From Elizabethkingia occulta (GTDB lineage Bacteria > Bacteroidota > Bacteroidia > Flavobacteriales > Weeksellaceae): DNA of 64,000 bases. Within the stretch, counting starts at the first letter, position 1. Each line of letters begins with the position of its first letter. The DNA lies in contig NZ_MAHX01000016.1 in NCBI RefSeq assembly GCF_002023715.1, forward strand, positions 1 through 64,000, given 5' to 3'. The position numbers and the translations under genes are program-made. The notes beneath the pieces are model-generated. The model had not been told where the DNA came from. It did not search any database and worked only from the letters and a program-made list of their open reading frames with translations. Positions 52,534 to 60,943 of this stretch are shown piece after piece.

Positions 52534-53910
52534 ATGAAACTTCCTTATGCTGAACCTTATCGTATAAAAATGACAGAAGAAATCCACCAATCTGCTCCTG
52601 AGGAGAGAGCAGAATGGATTAAAAACAGTCATTATAACTTATTTAACCTAAAAAGCTCACAGGTTTTTATAGACCTATTAACCGATAGTGGCACCGGCGC
52701 TATGTCTGACAAGCAATGGGCAGCCCTTATGACTGGAGATGAAAGCTATGCAGGTTCACGTTCTTTTGAGCAACTTTATAATACCGTTAATAAACTTACC
52801 GGATTCAAACATCTTTTGCCAACTCACCAAGGGCGTGCTGCAGAAAATGTTCTTTTTTCTGTTTTAGTAAAAGAAGGCAATATTATTCCGGGAAACTCAC
52901 ACTTCGATACCACCAAGGGGCATATTGAATTTCGTAAAGCCCACGCAATAGACTGTACAATTGACGAAGCTTTTGACATTAATAACCTTTATCCTTTCAA
53001 AGGGAATATTGATCTCAATAAACTGGAAAAAGTTTATCAGGAATATGGTAAGGAAAAAATCCCGTTTTGTCTTATTACTATTACCTGTAATTCATCAGGA
53101 GGCCAACCTGTTTCTATGGAAAACATAAAAGCTGTTCGGGAATTGTCCAATCAATATGGTATTCCGGTATTCTTTGACTCAGCAAGATTCGCAGAAAACG
53201 CTTATTTTATTAAAAAAAGAGAAGCAGCATATCAAGATAAAAGCATTAAAGAAATTGTAAGAGAATTGTATTCTTATGGGGATGGAATGACCATGTCTTC
53301 CAAAAAAGACGGTTTGGTAAATATCGGTGGGTTTATTGCCCTTAATAATGATGAAGTATTTCAGAAAGCCTCAAATTTCACAATTATTTATGAAGGCTTT
53401 ATTACTTATGGAGGAATGGCTGGCCGTGATATGGCTGCTCTTGCTCAGGGATTGGATGAAGCAACGGAGTTTACATATCTTGAAAGCAGAATTTCACAGA
53501 TTGAATATCTTGGAAACAAACTCATTGAATATGGAATTCCTATTCAGAGGCCAATTGGTGGACATGCTGTTTTTATAGACGCTCTTACCTTCCTGCCAAA
53601 TGTTCCGAGAGCGGAGTTTCCTGCACAAACTCTAGCTATAGAATTGTATAAAGAAGCTGGTATCCGTGGTGTAGAAATAGGAATCTTATTAGCTGACAGA
53701 GACCCCGAAACCAGAGAAAATCGCTATCCAAAAATGGAACTCCTTAGACTGGCAATTCCAAGAAAGACATATACCAACAATCACATGGATTATATTGCCG
53801 CTGCTCTGAAAAATGTTTTTGAGCGAAAGAATGAGATTACAAAAGGTTATAAAATTACTTGGGAACCGGACATTCTAAGGCACTTTACCGTTCACCTTAC
53901 CGAAGCATAA
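52534..53910 (+). CDS. tnaA: Tryptophanase
   Basis: This pyridoxal-phosphate beta-eliminating lyase splits tryptophan into indole, pyruvate and ammonia. The catalytic lysine is K258 in MSSKKDGLVNIGG, and FIDLLTDSGTGAMSDKQW and DSARFAENAYF are strongly conserved. It resembles tryptophanase more than tyrosine phenol-lyase, for example in the C-terminus LRHFTVHL. The ATG at 52534 (458 residues) fits homologs; the frame could extend to 52435 only by adding 33 unlikely residues. No TnaC-like leader or tnaB gene was seen. Elizabethkingia is typically indole-positive, which fits. Confidence 0.93.
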   Translation: MKLPYAEPYRIKMTEEIHQSAPEERAEWIKNSHYNLFNLKSSQVFIDLLTDSGTGAMSDKQWAALMTGDESYAGSRSFEQLYNTVNKLTGFKHLLPTHQGRAAENVLFSVLVKEGNIIPGNSHFDTTKGHIEFRKAHAIDCTIDEAFDINNLYPFKGNIDLNKLEKVYQEYGKEKIPFCLITITCNSSGGQPVSMENIKAVRELSNQYGIPVFFDSARFAENAYFIKKREAAYQDKSIKEIVRELYSYGDGMTMSSKKDGLVNIGGFIALNNDEVFQKASNFTIIYEGFITYGGMAGRDMAALAQGLDEATEFTYLESRISQIEYLGNKLIEYGIPIQRPIGGHAVFIDALTFLPNVPRAEFPAQTLAIELYKEAGIRGVEIGILLADRDPETRENRYPKMELLRLAIPRKTYTNNHMDYIAAALKNVFERKNEITKGYKITWEPDILRHFTVHLTEA

Positions 53911-53916
53911 TATTTA

Positions 53917-53950
53917 AAACTCATCCTGAAAAGATGAGTTTTTTTATTTT
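53917..53950 (+). terminator. Terminator of tnaA
   Basis: The 9-bp stem AAACTCATC/GATGAGTTT (53917-53925 with 53933-53941) is followed by TTTTATTTTT. Confidence 0.8.
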
Positions 53951-53953
53951 TCA

Positions 53954-53988
53954 TTTGGAATATTAAAAATAAATTCTACATTTGTAGA
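53954..53988 (+). promoter_or_regulatory. blaI promoter with overlapping BlaI operator
   Basis: The promoter is TTTG (53954-53957), a 19-base spacer and TACATTTG (53977-53984), an exact fit to the Bacteroidota consensus. The -7 element is embedded in the perfect palindrome TCTACA-TT-TGTAGA (53975-53988). That palindrome contains the TACA/TGTA core of BlaI/MecI operators. BlaI binding would block the promoter, so autorepression is expected. Confidence 0.8.
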
Positions 53989-54007
53989 GCAACTAAAAAT
54001 TAAAACA

Positions 54008-54394
54008 ATGTCGAAGATAAAATTAACTGAAGCTGAGCAATTTATAATGGAGGTCATCTGGTCTAAAGAAAAAGCTTTTATGAAAGATATTATGGAGGCC
54101 TATGATGATCCTAAGCCAGCCAGTACAACTTTAGCTACCGTACTAAAACGTATGCAGGACAAAAATCTGGTAGGATATGAAACAGTTGGAAACTCACGAC
54201 AATATTATTCTCTGGTGAAAAAAGAACAATACTTTAGTGGAGAAATGCAAAGCATGATGAAAAAATTCTTCAACAACTCTGTATCTCAGTTTGCATCTTA
54301 CTTTACAGCGAATGCTAAACTTAGTCAAAAGCAGTTAAAAGAACTGCGTGATATGATAGATCTGGAAATAGAAAAAAAACAAAAAGATGGATAG
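54008..54394 (+). CDS. BlaI/MecI/CopY family transcriptional repressor
   Basis: This 128-residue winged-helix repressor starts with the typical KLTEAEQFIMEVIWSKEKAFMKD segment, followed by the recognition-helix region (STTLATVLKRMQDKNLVG). The C-terminal half mediates dimerisation. In the classical system BlaI is cleaved after BlaR1 senses beta-lactam. Here the partner is a BlaR-TonB hybrid and no beta-lactamase gene is adjacent, so the inducer is unknown. It overlaps the next gene by 8 bases and lies directly behind a palindromic operator. Confidence 0.92.
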   Translation: MSKIKLTEAEQFIMEVIWSKEKAFMKDIMEAYDDPKPASTTLATVLKRMQDKNLVGYETVGNSRQYYSLVKKEQYFSGEMQSMMKKFFNNSVSQFASYFTANAKLSQKQLKELRDMIDLEIEKKQKDG

Positions 54395-55880
54395 CTCCAA
54401 AATTATTCTGCTTTTAGGAATTTCATTCCTATGCTGGCTTATTTATAAGTCGGTACTGGCAGATCATAAATTATTTGTATTCAACAGATTCTTTCTTTTA
54501 GGAACTGTCGTTATCAGTCTTGCTATACCATTTATACAAATTGATATTGCCCGAGAAAATAATCCGGTTACCCGAACTGTAAACCTTTACTATATTCAGG
54601 AAGTCATTATTGGTAAAGCTCCACAACCGTCATTCAACTGGTATAAGATTGTTGCTTATGGCTATATTGTAATAACCGTATTTTTTATTATTCGCTTTAT
54701 ACTGGGCATACTTCAAATTGCTCACAGGATTTATAAAAACAAAAAGAAAACGGTCGATAATATCCATTATATACTACTCGACAATAAGCAAATTCCATAT
54801 TGTTTTCTCAATTATATATTTGTCCCTGGCGAAGATTTTCTTCACAAAAACATCGAATCTGAAATATTACAGCATGAGCAGGCTCATCTTTTTCAGAAGC
54901 ATACATTAGACATTATGTTTATTCAGCTGGTTTTGGCTTTTGCATGGTTCAATCCTTTTTTCTGGCTTATTAAACAATCTATTACTGCCAATCATGAATT
55001 TCTGGCAGACGAACATACACTTCGTTTATCTAAAGATATACAGCATTACCGCAAATTGATTATATCAAAAACAATGGCGCCATATCATAACCAGTTTGCA
55101 AGTAATTTTAATTTTTTACTCACTAAAAAACGTTTCATTATGATGACAAAGCAAACATCCAAAAACAAAGTACGCTTTTTAAAAATATCCGGCGCTACTT
55201 TATTGATAGCCGCTACTGCATTTGGAATAAGTATGAATGCAAAAGAAAAAGAGTATGTAACAAGTTCACTTACGGCTAAACTAGATCAAATTTCAGACGC
55301 TACTCTGGCGTTAACCTCTGCAAAGTCCGATACCACAAAACAGGAACGAAAAGCTATTATTTCAAAAAAAATAGAGGAACTTAACGCAAATACAGCTACA
55401 AAACGGGAAGAAATTATTAAGAAGTACAATAAGTCCGGGGAATTAAAAAATTCAGATTTCCCTCCCGCTCCACCTGTACCTCCAACCCCTCCAGCGGCAC
55501 CGCCTGCACCACCAACTCCACCAGACCCTATGGCAAAATTAATTCCCATAAGTCCCTCAGAAAAAGTAGACAGGGAAGCAACATTCTCTGAAGGTATTGA
55601 AAGTTTCCGTAATTTGTTCGTTCAGACTTTTGACAACAGCAAAGTTGATGGCAAAGGGACCCTTAAATCCACAGCATCATATATTATAGATCAGAACGGA
55701 GATGTAAAAGATATAGTTACAACAGGTTCTAACGAAAGCCTCAATGCAGAAATAAAAAGAACTATTGCAACAATTGTTGCAAAGAAAAAATGGATTCCTG
55801 CTCAGCTAAATGGCAAAAATGTAGTTTCACGTTACCACTTTCCTATAACCATGAATTTTGAAGGCACTAAAAAGTTATAG
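54387..55880 (+). CDS. BlaR1-type M56 peptidase fused to TonB C-terminal domain
   Basis: This 497-residue membrane protein has several N-terminal helices (about residues 5-25, 35-52, 88-112, 175-195) and a cytoplasmic zinc-peptidase site HEQAH at 163-167, as in BlaR1/MecR1 (M56 family). After a helix near 268-285 there is a periplasmic part with a proline-rich linker (about 355-380). The C-terminal TonB-like domain (about 395-497) ends KWIPAQLNGKNVVSRYHFPI. A penicillin-sensing domain is absent, so it probably senses something other than beta-lactams or transduces energy. It overlaps blaI by 8 bases. Confidence 0.87.
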   Translation: MDSSKIILLLGISFLCWLIYKSVLADHKLFVFNRFFLLGTVVISLAIPFIQIDIARENNPVTRTVNLYYIQEVIIGKAPQPSFNWYKIVAYGYIVITVFFIIRFILGILQIAHRIYKNKKKTVDNIHYILLDNKQIPYCFLNYIFVPGEDFLHKNIESEILQHEQAHLFQKHTLDIMFIQLVLAFAWFNPFFWLIKQSITANHEFLADEHTLRLSKDIQHYRKLIISKTMAPYHNQFASNFNFLLTKKRFIMMTKQTSKNKVRFLKISGATLLIAATAFGISMNAKEKEYVTSSLTAKLDQISDATLALTSAKSDTTKQERKAIISKKIEELNANTATKREEIIKKYNKSGELKNSDFPPAPPVPPTPPAAPPAPPTPPDPMAKLIPISPSEKVDREATFSEGIESFRNLFVQTFDNSKVDGKGTLKSTASYIIDQNGDVKDIVTTGSNESLNAEIKRTIATIVAKKKWIPAQLNGKNVVSRYHFPITMNFEGTKKL

Positions 55881-55895
55881 AAAATTTAATTCAAC

Positions 55896-55922
55896 AAAAG
55901 CTCTGGCCTTCCCAGAGCTTTT
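55896..55922 (+). terminator. Terminator after BlaR-TonB gene
   Basis: The 11-bp stem AAAAGCTCTGG/CCAGAGCTTTT (55896-55906 with 55912-55922) has a 5-base loop and only a short T tract. Confidence 0.6.
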
Positions 55923-55992
55923 GCTTCTTAAATATATTAACAGACCTATTGTGCAGACTACAGAAACTTATGTAATATTCTTCCCTATTTCG

Positions 55993-56000
55993 TATTTTTG
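55993..56000 (+). promoter_or_regulatory. -7 element (TATTTTTG) for uvrB
   Basis: TATTTTTG lies 17 bases upstream of the uvrB ATG at 56018. No LexA-type box was recognised. Confidence 0.45.
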
Positions 56001-56017
56001 TAAGGAATACCTGTCTC

Positions 56018-58012
56018 ATGAATTTCCAGATACAATCAGAATACAAGCCTACAGGCGACCAGCCACAGGCAATTGAAAAGCTTTCAAAAGGTCTTTTATT
56101 AGGCGAAAAATACCAAACCTTATTAGGGGTTACCGGTTCCGGTAAAACCTTTACAATTGCCAATGTTGTACAGGAAATACAAAAACCAACATTGGTACTG
56201 GCACATAACAAGACTCTGGCGGCTCAGCTTTTCATGGAATTCAAAGAGTTTTTTCCGGACAATGCTGTAGAGTATTTTGTAAGTTACTATGACTACTATC
56301 AGCCAGAAGCATTTATTCCTACTACTAATACTTATATTGAAAAAGATCTTAGTATTAATGAGGAAGTAGAAAAACTGCGTCTTTCTGCAACAGCTTCATT
56401 GCTTTCCGGAAGAAGAGATGTACTGATTGTTGCGTCCGTTTCATGTATTTACGGTATTGGTAACCCTACAGAATTCCATAAATCGGTAATTTCCTTAGAT
56501 GTAGAAGTCCCGATATCCAGAACCAAACTATTACATACACTGGTAAGCTCTTTATACTCCAGAAGTGTAAACGAATTCATTCGGGGGACATTCCGGGTAA
56601 AAGGAGATGTTATCGATGTCTATCCCGCTTATGCAGATAGCGCTATCCGTATTCAGTTCTTTGGAGATCAAATCGAAAAAATTCAGAGTTTTGATCCTGT
56701 TTCCGGAAATGTAACTTCAAACTTCGATAAAATTAATATCTACCCTGCCAATTTGTTTGTAACATCTCCTGAAACAATGCAGAATGCTATTAAGGAAATT
56801 CAGGATGACCTGGTAAAACAAGTTGATTTTTTCCAGGAAATCGGAAAACCTTATGAAGCGAAAAGACTGGAGGAGCGAACAGAGCTTGACCTGGAAATGA
56901 TAAAAGAATTAGGCTATTGTTCCGGAATAGAAAACTATTCCCGATATATGGACGGAAGAGAAGCAGGATCCAGATCTTTCTGCCTTTTAGATTATTTCCC
57001 GGAAGATTATCTGATGGTAATCGATGAAAGCCACGTTACAGTACCACAGGTGCACGCGATGTATGGTGGTGACAGAAGCCGGAAAGAAGTTTTGGTAGAG
57101 CACGGTTTCCGTCTTCCGGCTGCAATGGATAATCGTCCATTAAAATTTGAAGAGTTCGAGATGCTACAGAATCAGGTAATCTATGTAAGCGCTACTCCTG
57201 CAGATTATGAACTGCAAAAAACAGGTGGTGAATATGTGGAGCAGATTATTCGTCCCACAGGTTTATTAGATCCTGTTATCGAGATAAGACCTACTCAGAA
57301 TCAAATTGATGATTTAATTGAAGAAATTCAGAAGAGAACTGAAGAGGATGAACGTGTACTGGTGACAACACTGACAAAAAAAATGGCAGAAGAGCTAACC
57401 AAATACTTTACACGTTTTGGGATCCGTACACGCTACATACACTCTGATGTGGAAACCCTGGAAAGAATACAGATCATGCAGGATCTCCGTGCCGGATTAT
57501 TTGATGTTCTAGTAGGTGTCAACCTTCTTAGAGAAGGATTAGACCTTCCTGAAGTTTCGTTAGTGGCAATTTTAGATGCTGATAAAGAGGGAATGTTACG
57601 TTCCAGAAGATCTCTAATACAGACGATTGGTCGTGCAGCCCGTAACCTTAACGGGAAAGCGATTATGTATGCGGATAAAATCACCAAAAGCATGCAGGCA
57701 GCTATTGATGAAACCAGCTACCGTCGGGAAAAGCAGATGAATTATAACAAGGAACATGGTCAAGAACCACAGGCACTTAACAAAAAGATTAGTGAATCTC
57801 TGGTAAGACGTAATCCAGACTTCCCGGATCAAAAATATATTCAGAAAGAAATATTACAGAAAGTTGCTGAAGTACAGGCCAATTATTCATCCGATGAGAT
57901 TGAAAAAATTATTTCTAAAAAACAAAAAGAAATGGAACTTGCAGCTAAGAACTTAGACTTTATTGCTGCAGCAAAACTACGTGATGAAATAGCAGCTTTA
58001 AAAGGCTCATAA
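56018..58012 (+). CDS. uvrB: Excinuclease ABC subunit UvrB
   Basis: UvrB verifies DNA damage in nucleotide-excision repair and hands it to UvrC. The Walker A motif GVTGSGKT is at residues 37-44, and the damage-probing beta-hairpin (YYDYYQPEAFIP) follows. The helicase motifs and the C-terminal UVR domain (EKIISKKQKEMELAAKNLDFIAAAKLRDEI) are complete. It is 664 residues long. It is probably transcribed alone from the promoter at 55993-56000. Confidence 0.97.
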   Translation: MNFQIQSEYKPTGDQPQAIEKLSKGLLLGEKYQTLLGVTGSGKTFTIANVVQEIQKPTLVLAHNKTLAAQLFMEFKEFFPDNAVEYFVSYYDYYQPEAFIPTTNTYIEKDLSINEEVEKLRLSATASLLSGRRDVLIVASVSCIYGIGNPTEFHKSVISLDVEVPISRTKLLHTLVSSLYSRSVNEFIRGTFRVKGDVIDVYPAYADSAIRIQFFGDQIEKIQSFDPVSGNVTSNFDKINIYPANLFVTSPETMQNAIKEIQDDLVKQVDFFQEIGKPYEAKRLEERTELDLEMIKELGYCSGIENYSRYMDGREAGSRSFCLLDYFPEDYLMVIDESHVTVPQVHAMYGGDRSRKEVLVEHGFRLPAAMDNRPLKFEEFEMLQNQVIYVSATPADYELQKTGGEYVEQIIRPTGLLDPVIEIRPTQNQIDDLIEEIQKRTEEDERVLVTTLTKKMAEELTKYFTRFGIRTRYIHSDVETLERIQIMQDLRAGLFDVLVGVNLLREGLDLPEVSLVAILDADKEGMLRSRRSLIQTIGRAARNLNGKAIMYADKITKSMQAAIDETSYRREKQMNYNKEHGQEPQALNKKISESLVRRNPDFPDQKYIQKEILQKVAEVQANYSSDEIEKIISKKQKEMELAAKNLDFIAAAKLRDEIAALKGS

Positions 58013-58020
58013 ATAAAAAT

Positions 58021-58044
58021 AAAACCTGCCAAATGGTAGGTTTT
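58021..58044. terminator. Bidirectional terminator between uvrB and DUF3820 gene
   Basis: The 10-bp stem AAAACCTGCC/GGTAGGTTTT (58021-58030 with 58035-58044, one G-T pair) lies between two convergent genes. Confidence 0.7.
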
Positions 58045-58045
58045 A

Positions 58046-58267
58046 TCATTTCTGTACTTGTCGTTTGATTTCTGTCAGAAGATATTCAAGTCCGTTTAAT
58101 TTTATCTCATATATTGTAGAAAGCATCATTCCCAGCTTTCCAGGAGGCATCCCCTCTCGCTGAAACCATTCCAGATAGCTTACAGGAAGGTCTGCGATAA
58201 TTTTATCTTTATATTTTCCAAACGGCATTTTTTGGGTTACAATATCTTTTAAGATTTCCGGATTCAT
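58046..58267 (-). CDS. DUF3820 family protein
   Basis: This 73-residue protein has the DUF3820 pattern (MPFGKYKDKIIADLPVSYLEWF near the middle). Databases often call this family a putative quorum-sensing-regulated virulence factor. That label rests on one relative and is not evidence here. Its role is unknown and its location is probably cytoplasmic. It is followed, on the minus strand, by the bidirectional terminator shared with uvrB. The AI-2E-type permease gene lies just upstream on the same strand. Confidence 0.8.
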   Translation of the reverse strand: MNPEILKDIVTQKMPFGKYKDKIIADLPVSYLEWFQREGMPPGKLGMMLSTIYEIKLNGLEYLLTEIKRQVQK

Positions 58268-58283
58268 TTATTATTCGATTTTA

Positions 58284-59354
58284 TCATTCATCTTTTTCTA
58301 AGAGTAACTCGTCATCGGGAGGACTCATTTTTCTGCCTAGAAACTCATCTTTATATACCTGCATTAGCAATATCGTTACCGAAACCAGAATAGGTCCGAA
58401 AATAAGCCCTAAAAAGCCAAATATATTCATCCCTGCTATAATTCCGAACACAGTATTTAGTGGGTGTATATCTTCAAGCTTTTTCAGCAGCGTAAATCTC
58501 AGCAAATTATCAGTAAGCCCTACAACAACCAAACAGTATATTGCTAATCCTATACCTGCTCCTGTTTGCCCTTCTGCAATCATAAATATACAAATAGGCA
58601 CATATACAATTGCTGCTCCTACAATAGGAATCATGGAGGTCACAAATGTAAGTGCAAACAATAATACCGGACTGGGTGCTCCAAAGATAATATAGCCAAT
58701 AAGTCCGGCTATCCCCTGTCCCAATGCAACTACAGGAATACCTATAGCATTTGCAATTACCATTTTGCGAATCTTCTCTCCTAATAAGAAGTTATTAGAT
58801 TTTTTGAATGGTGCTGCACTTTCCAAGAGACTCTCAAATTTCCGTGGAGAAATCAGCATAAAATACAAAACAAAATACATGGAAGCAATAACTGTTAATG
58901 CATTGAATGTTGTGTTCAGCAATGATGTGGAAAGCCTCCCGGCTGTATCTTTCAGTTTATTTATATTCTCTTTACTCAGCAGGTCAATGCCTACTTCTTT
59001 AAAAACAAAGTCATGAATTTTATCAATAAAAACATTGAACTTTTGCATATAAGCCTGAGCATTCCCAAGCTTATCTATAAGAACATCTATAATGAGGTAA
59101 ACAGGAAGAATCAGAATTAGTAGTGTTGCAACAATAATTACTATAGCCGCCAAAGAAGGTTTCCATTTCTTCTCTTCAATCAGATATAATAAGTATTTCC
59201 TTGAGATAATATACAATGTAATTGCCCCCAAAAGAGAGGGGATAAACATTGATAAATTATAACATATAAGCCCTGCCAATATGATAATAATACCGATAAG
59301 GGCAATCTGCTTGATTGCTACTTCGCTAATAGGTTTACCCTGTTTTATTTGCAT
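58284..59354 (-). CDS. AI-2E family transporter
   Basis: This 356-residue inner-membrane protein of the AI-2E exporter (UPF0118) family has about seven to eight transmembrane helices, with a hydrophilic region between the first helix set and the rest (residues about 90-145). The C-terminal pattern (GLIFGPILVSVTILLMQVY) is typical. Members export autoinducer-2, sodium/lithium or other solutes, and the substrate cannot be told from the sequence. It lies 16 bases upstream of the DUF3820 gene and 6 bases downstream of the membrane protein at 59361-60107. Confidence 0.88.
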   Translation of the reverse strand: MQIKQGKPISEVAIKQIALIGIIIILAGLICYNLSMFIPSLLGAITLYIISRKYLLYLIEEKKWKPSLAAIVIIVATLLILILPVYLIIDVLIDKLGNAQAYMQKFNVFIDKIHDFVFKEVGIDLLSKENINKLKDTAGRLSTSLLNTTFNALTVIASMYFVLYFMLISPRKFESLLESAAPFKKSNNFLLGEKIRKMVIANAIGIPVVALGQGIAGLIGYIIFGAPSPVLLFALTFVTSMIPIVGAAIVYVPICIFMIAEGQTGAGIGLAIYCLVVVGLTDNLLRFTLLKKLEDIHPLNTVFGIIAGMNIFGFLGLIFGPILVSVTILLMQVYKDEFLGRKMSPPDDELLLEKDE

Positions 59355-59360
59355 TCAGAA

Positions 59361-60107
59361 TTATGTTGTATGAGTCAATTGTTTTGGTACTCCGTTGTAA
59401 GCTATATAAGCAGAATACATGCTTGCATAGTAGAATGATGCTGTTGCAATAACTCCGACACAACAAGCAACAATTCCAAGGACAGATATAATATAGGTTA
59501 CTAAATTTAGCAGTATAAATGCCCCGTAATTATTTTTCACAATTTCAAATGATTTTTTAATTGCATCAATAGCACCTTTATTTTCAAAGAATAAAATCGG
59601 ATAACCTAAGAAAAAGAAAGGCATAATAAAAATCGTAGGGATATAATACAGATAATTATTACAAATTCCGGATATGATTGTAACGATTAAGCTAAACAGC
59701 ATAATGTTCACTGTATTCTGTTTGTACCCAATAAACAAATCTGAAAAATCCAGTGATTGTGCTGAATTCTTTTTATGCATCATATAAATAATTCCAACAA
59801 TAAGAGGAGAAGCAAGAATGAAGAATAGAAAAGAACCTCCCATCCACCACATAATAGGACCACTGCTATACATTTCTTCATAGATTCTAGAATTTAGCCC
59901 AGGTCCTGCTGTCCGGCTCATTTCAACAATTTCAGACCATCCACCAGTAATAAGAGCAAGCAAACAAGAAATGGCAATCAGCAATACCGTCAATACTATA
60001 GCATATCCTATAATCCCTTTATAAAGGTTAAAAGCATGGGATAATATATCACCGAAATCTCTCTGCGGTTGTTTTGCAGAGCTATCAAATTCTTCAAATT
60101 CAGACAT
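59361..60107 (-). CDS. Membrane protein of unknown function (1)
   Basis: This is a 248-residue protein with about six hydrophobic segments and an acidic cytoplasmic start (MSEFEEFDSSAKQPQRD). The block DLFIGYKQNTVNIMLFSLI has a counterpart (DLFVGFEGSSFFKYIG) in the neighbouring protein at 60179-60898. The two also share overall layout, so they look like paralogs. No known function. It has its own -7 element (TATATTTG) upstream. Confidence 0.75.
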   Translation of the reverse strand: MSEFEEFDSSAKQPQRDFGDILSHAFNLYKGIIGYAIVLTVLLIAISCLLALITGGWSEIVEMSRTAGPGLNSRIYEEMYSSGPIMWWMGGSFLFFILASPLIVGIIYMMHKKNSAQSLDFSDLFIGYKQNTVNIMLFSLIVTIISGICNNYLYYIPTIFIMPFFFLGYPILFFENKGAIDAIKKSFEIVKNNYGAFILLNLVTYIISVLGIVACCVGVIATASFYYASMYSAYIAYNGVPKQLTHTT

Positions 60108-60133
60108 AATAAATTAAGATTTGTTGTTTATAC

Positions 60134-60141
60134 CAAATATA
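60134..60141 (-). promoter_or_regulatory. -7 element (TATATTTG) for membrane protein 1
   Basis: The minus strand reads TATATTTG, 26 bases upstream of the ATG at 60107. Confidence 0.45.
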
Positions 60142-60178
60142 TTAACTTATTATGAGTTATGGGTAAGTTGAAGTAAAA

Positions 60179-60898
60179 TTAATGGCTCTCAGGAAAGATC
60201 TTTTGATAATAAGCATATAAAACAGCATTCCAGAACGGAAATGTTAATAGTATACCAATTCCGCACAATGCAGCTCCAATATAGCTTCCAAATACTGCCA
60301 GCAATAATGCCATCAAGCAGCCAACAATATTTTTTCCAACCGCCTGAAAGCTTAGCTTAAGCGATTCCTGAATATTCAGATTATTAAAAAACATTAAAGG
60401 CCCAACGAACAAGGTTAGTAAAACCCAGACAGGAGCCAGGAATAAAGTCATTTTAGAGATGTAATAAATACCTCCCCAGAATAAGGCATAGCCGATATAT
60501 TTAAAGAAACTACTTCCTTCGAAGCCAACAAATAAATCTCCAACAGAGATTTCTTCGGCTTTATCCATTTTCCGGTAAATATTAAAAAGTCCCAGATTCA
60601 GGGGAAACAGAAGTGCTGTAATAACAACTATCCACAGTGTAACATATCTGAAGTTTTCGGAAGCAATAATTTCCATATACTTTTCCCTTGCAAGAACCTG
60701 ATCTGTATTAAAGTATGCTGAAAGATCATGTATTTGTTCCATTACACCATAATAACTGAATAAAAAGAACGTTAATCCTAAATAAACGGCAAAATAACAG
60801 ATAGAAAACAAAACCTGAAACATGATCGTTTTACTCCAGTATTCAAAAGCTTTTACGGGGATTTCAGAAAAGGAAATTACTTCTCTCGGCTGCATCAT
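60179..60898 (-). CDS. Membrane protein of unknown function (2)
   Basis: This is a 239-residue protein (from the ATG at 60898) with about six hydrophobic segments, of the same layout as membrane protein 1. A longer frame starts at 60922, but this lies in the TAATTTTG -7 element (60917-60910), so the ATG at 60898 or 60895 is more likely. It is divergent to pabB with overlapping promoter sequence. Function unknown. Confidence 0.75.
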   Translation of the reverse strand: MMQPREVISFSEIPVKAFEYWSKTIMFQVLFSICYFAVYLGLTFFLFSYYGVMEQIHDLSAYFNTDQVLAREKYMEIIASENFRYVTLWIVVITALLFPLNLGLFNIYRKMDKAEEISVGDLFVGFEGSSFFKYIGYALFWGGIYYISKMTLFLAPVWVLLTLFVGPLMFFNNLNIQESLKLSFQAVGKNIVGCLMALLLAVFGSYIGAALCGIGILLTFPFWNAVLYAYYQKIFPESH

Positions 60899-60909
60899 TA
60901 AATTTTGCG

Positions 60910-60939
60910 CAAAATTACACATCTTCTTCCGTACTTTTG
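60910..60939. promoter_or_regulatory. Divergent promoters of pabB and membrane protein 2
   Basis: The plus strand has TACTTTTG (60932-60939), 4 bases from the pabB ATG at 60944. The minus strand has TAATTTTG (60917-60910). The two -7 elements are 14 bases apart, so RNA polymerase binding at one probably interferes with the other. Confidence 0.5.
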
Positions 60940-60943
60940 CATC

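Noticed and set aside
55286..55549. Glycine-rich open frame on the minus strand
   Set aside because: It is the antisense of the Pro-rich linker of the BlaR-TonB gene; the composition is forced by the real gene.
54008..55880. Reading the blaI/blaR pair as a beta-lactam resistance operon
   Set aside because: There is no beta-lactamase or PBP2a gene next to it, and the sensor domain is replaced by a TonB-type domain.
58046..58267. Label quorum-sensing-regulated virulence factor
   Set aside because: This is the database description of DUF3820; nothing in the sequence or neighbourhood supports a virulence role.
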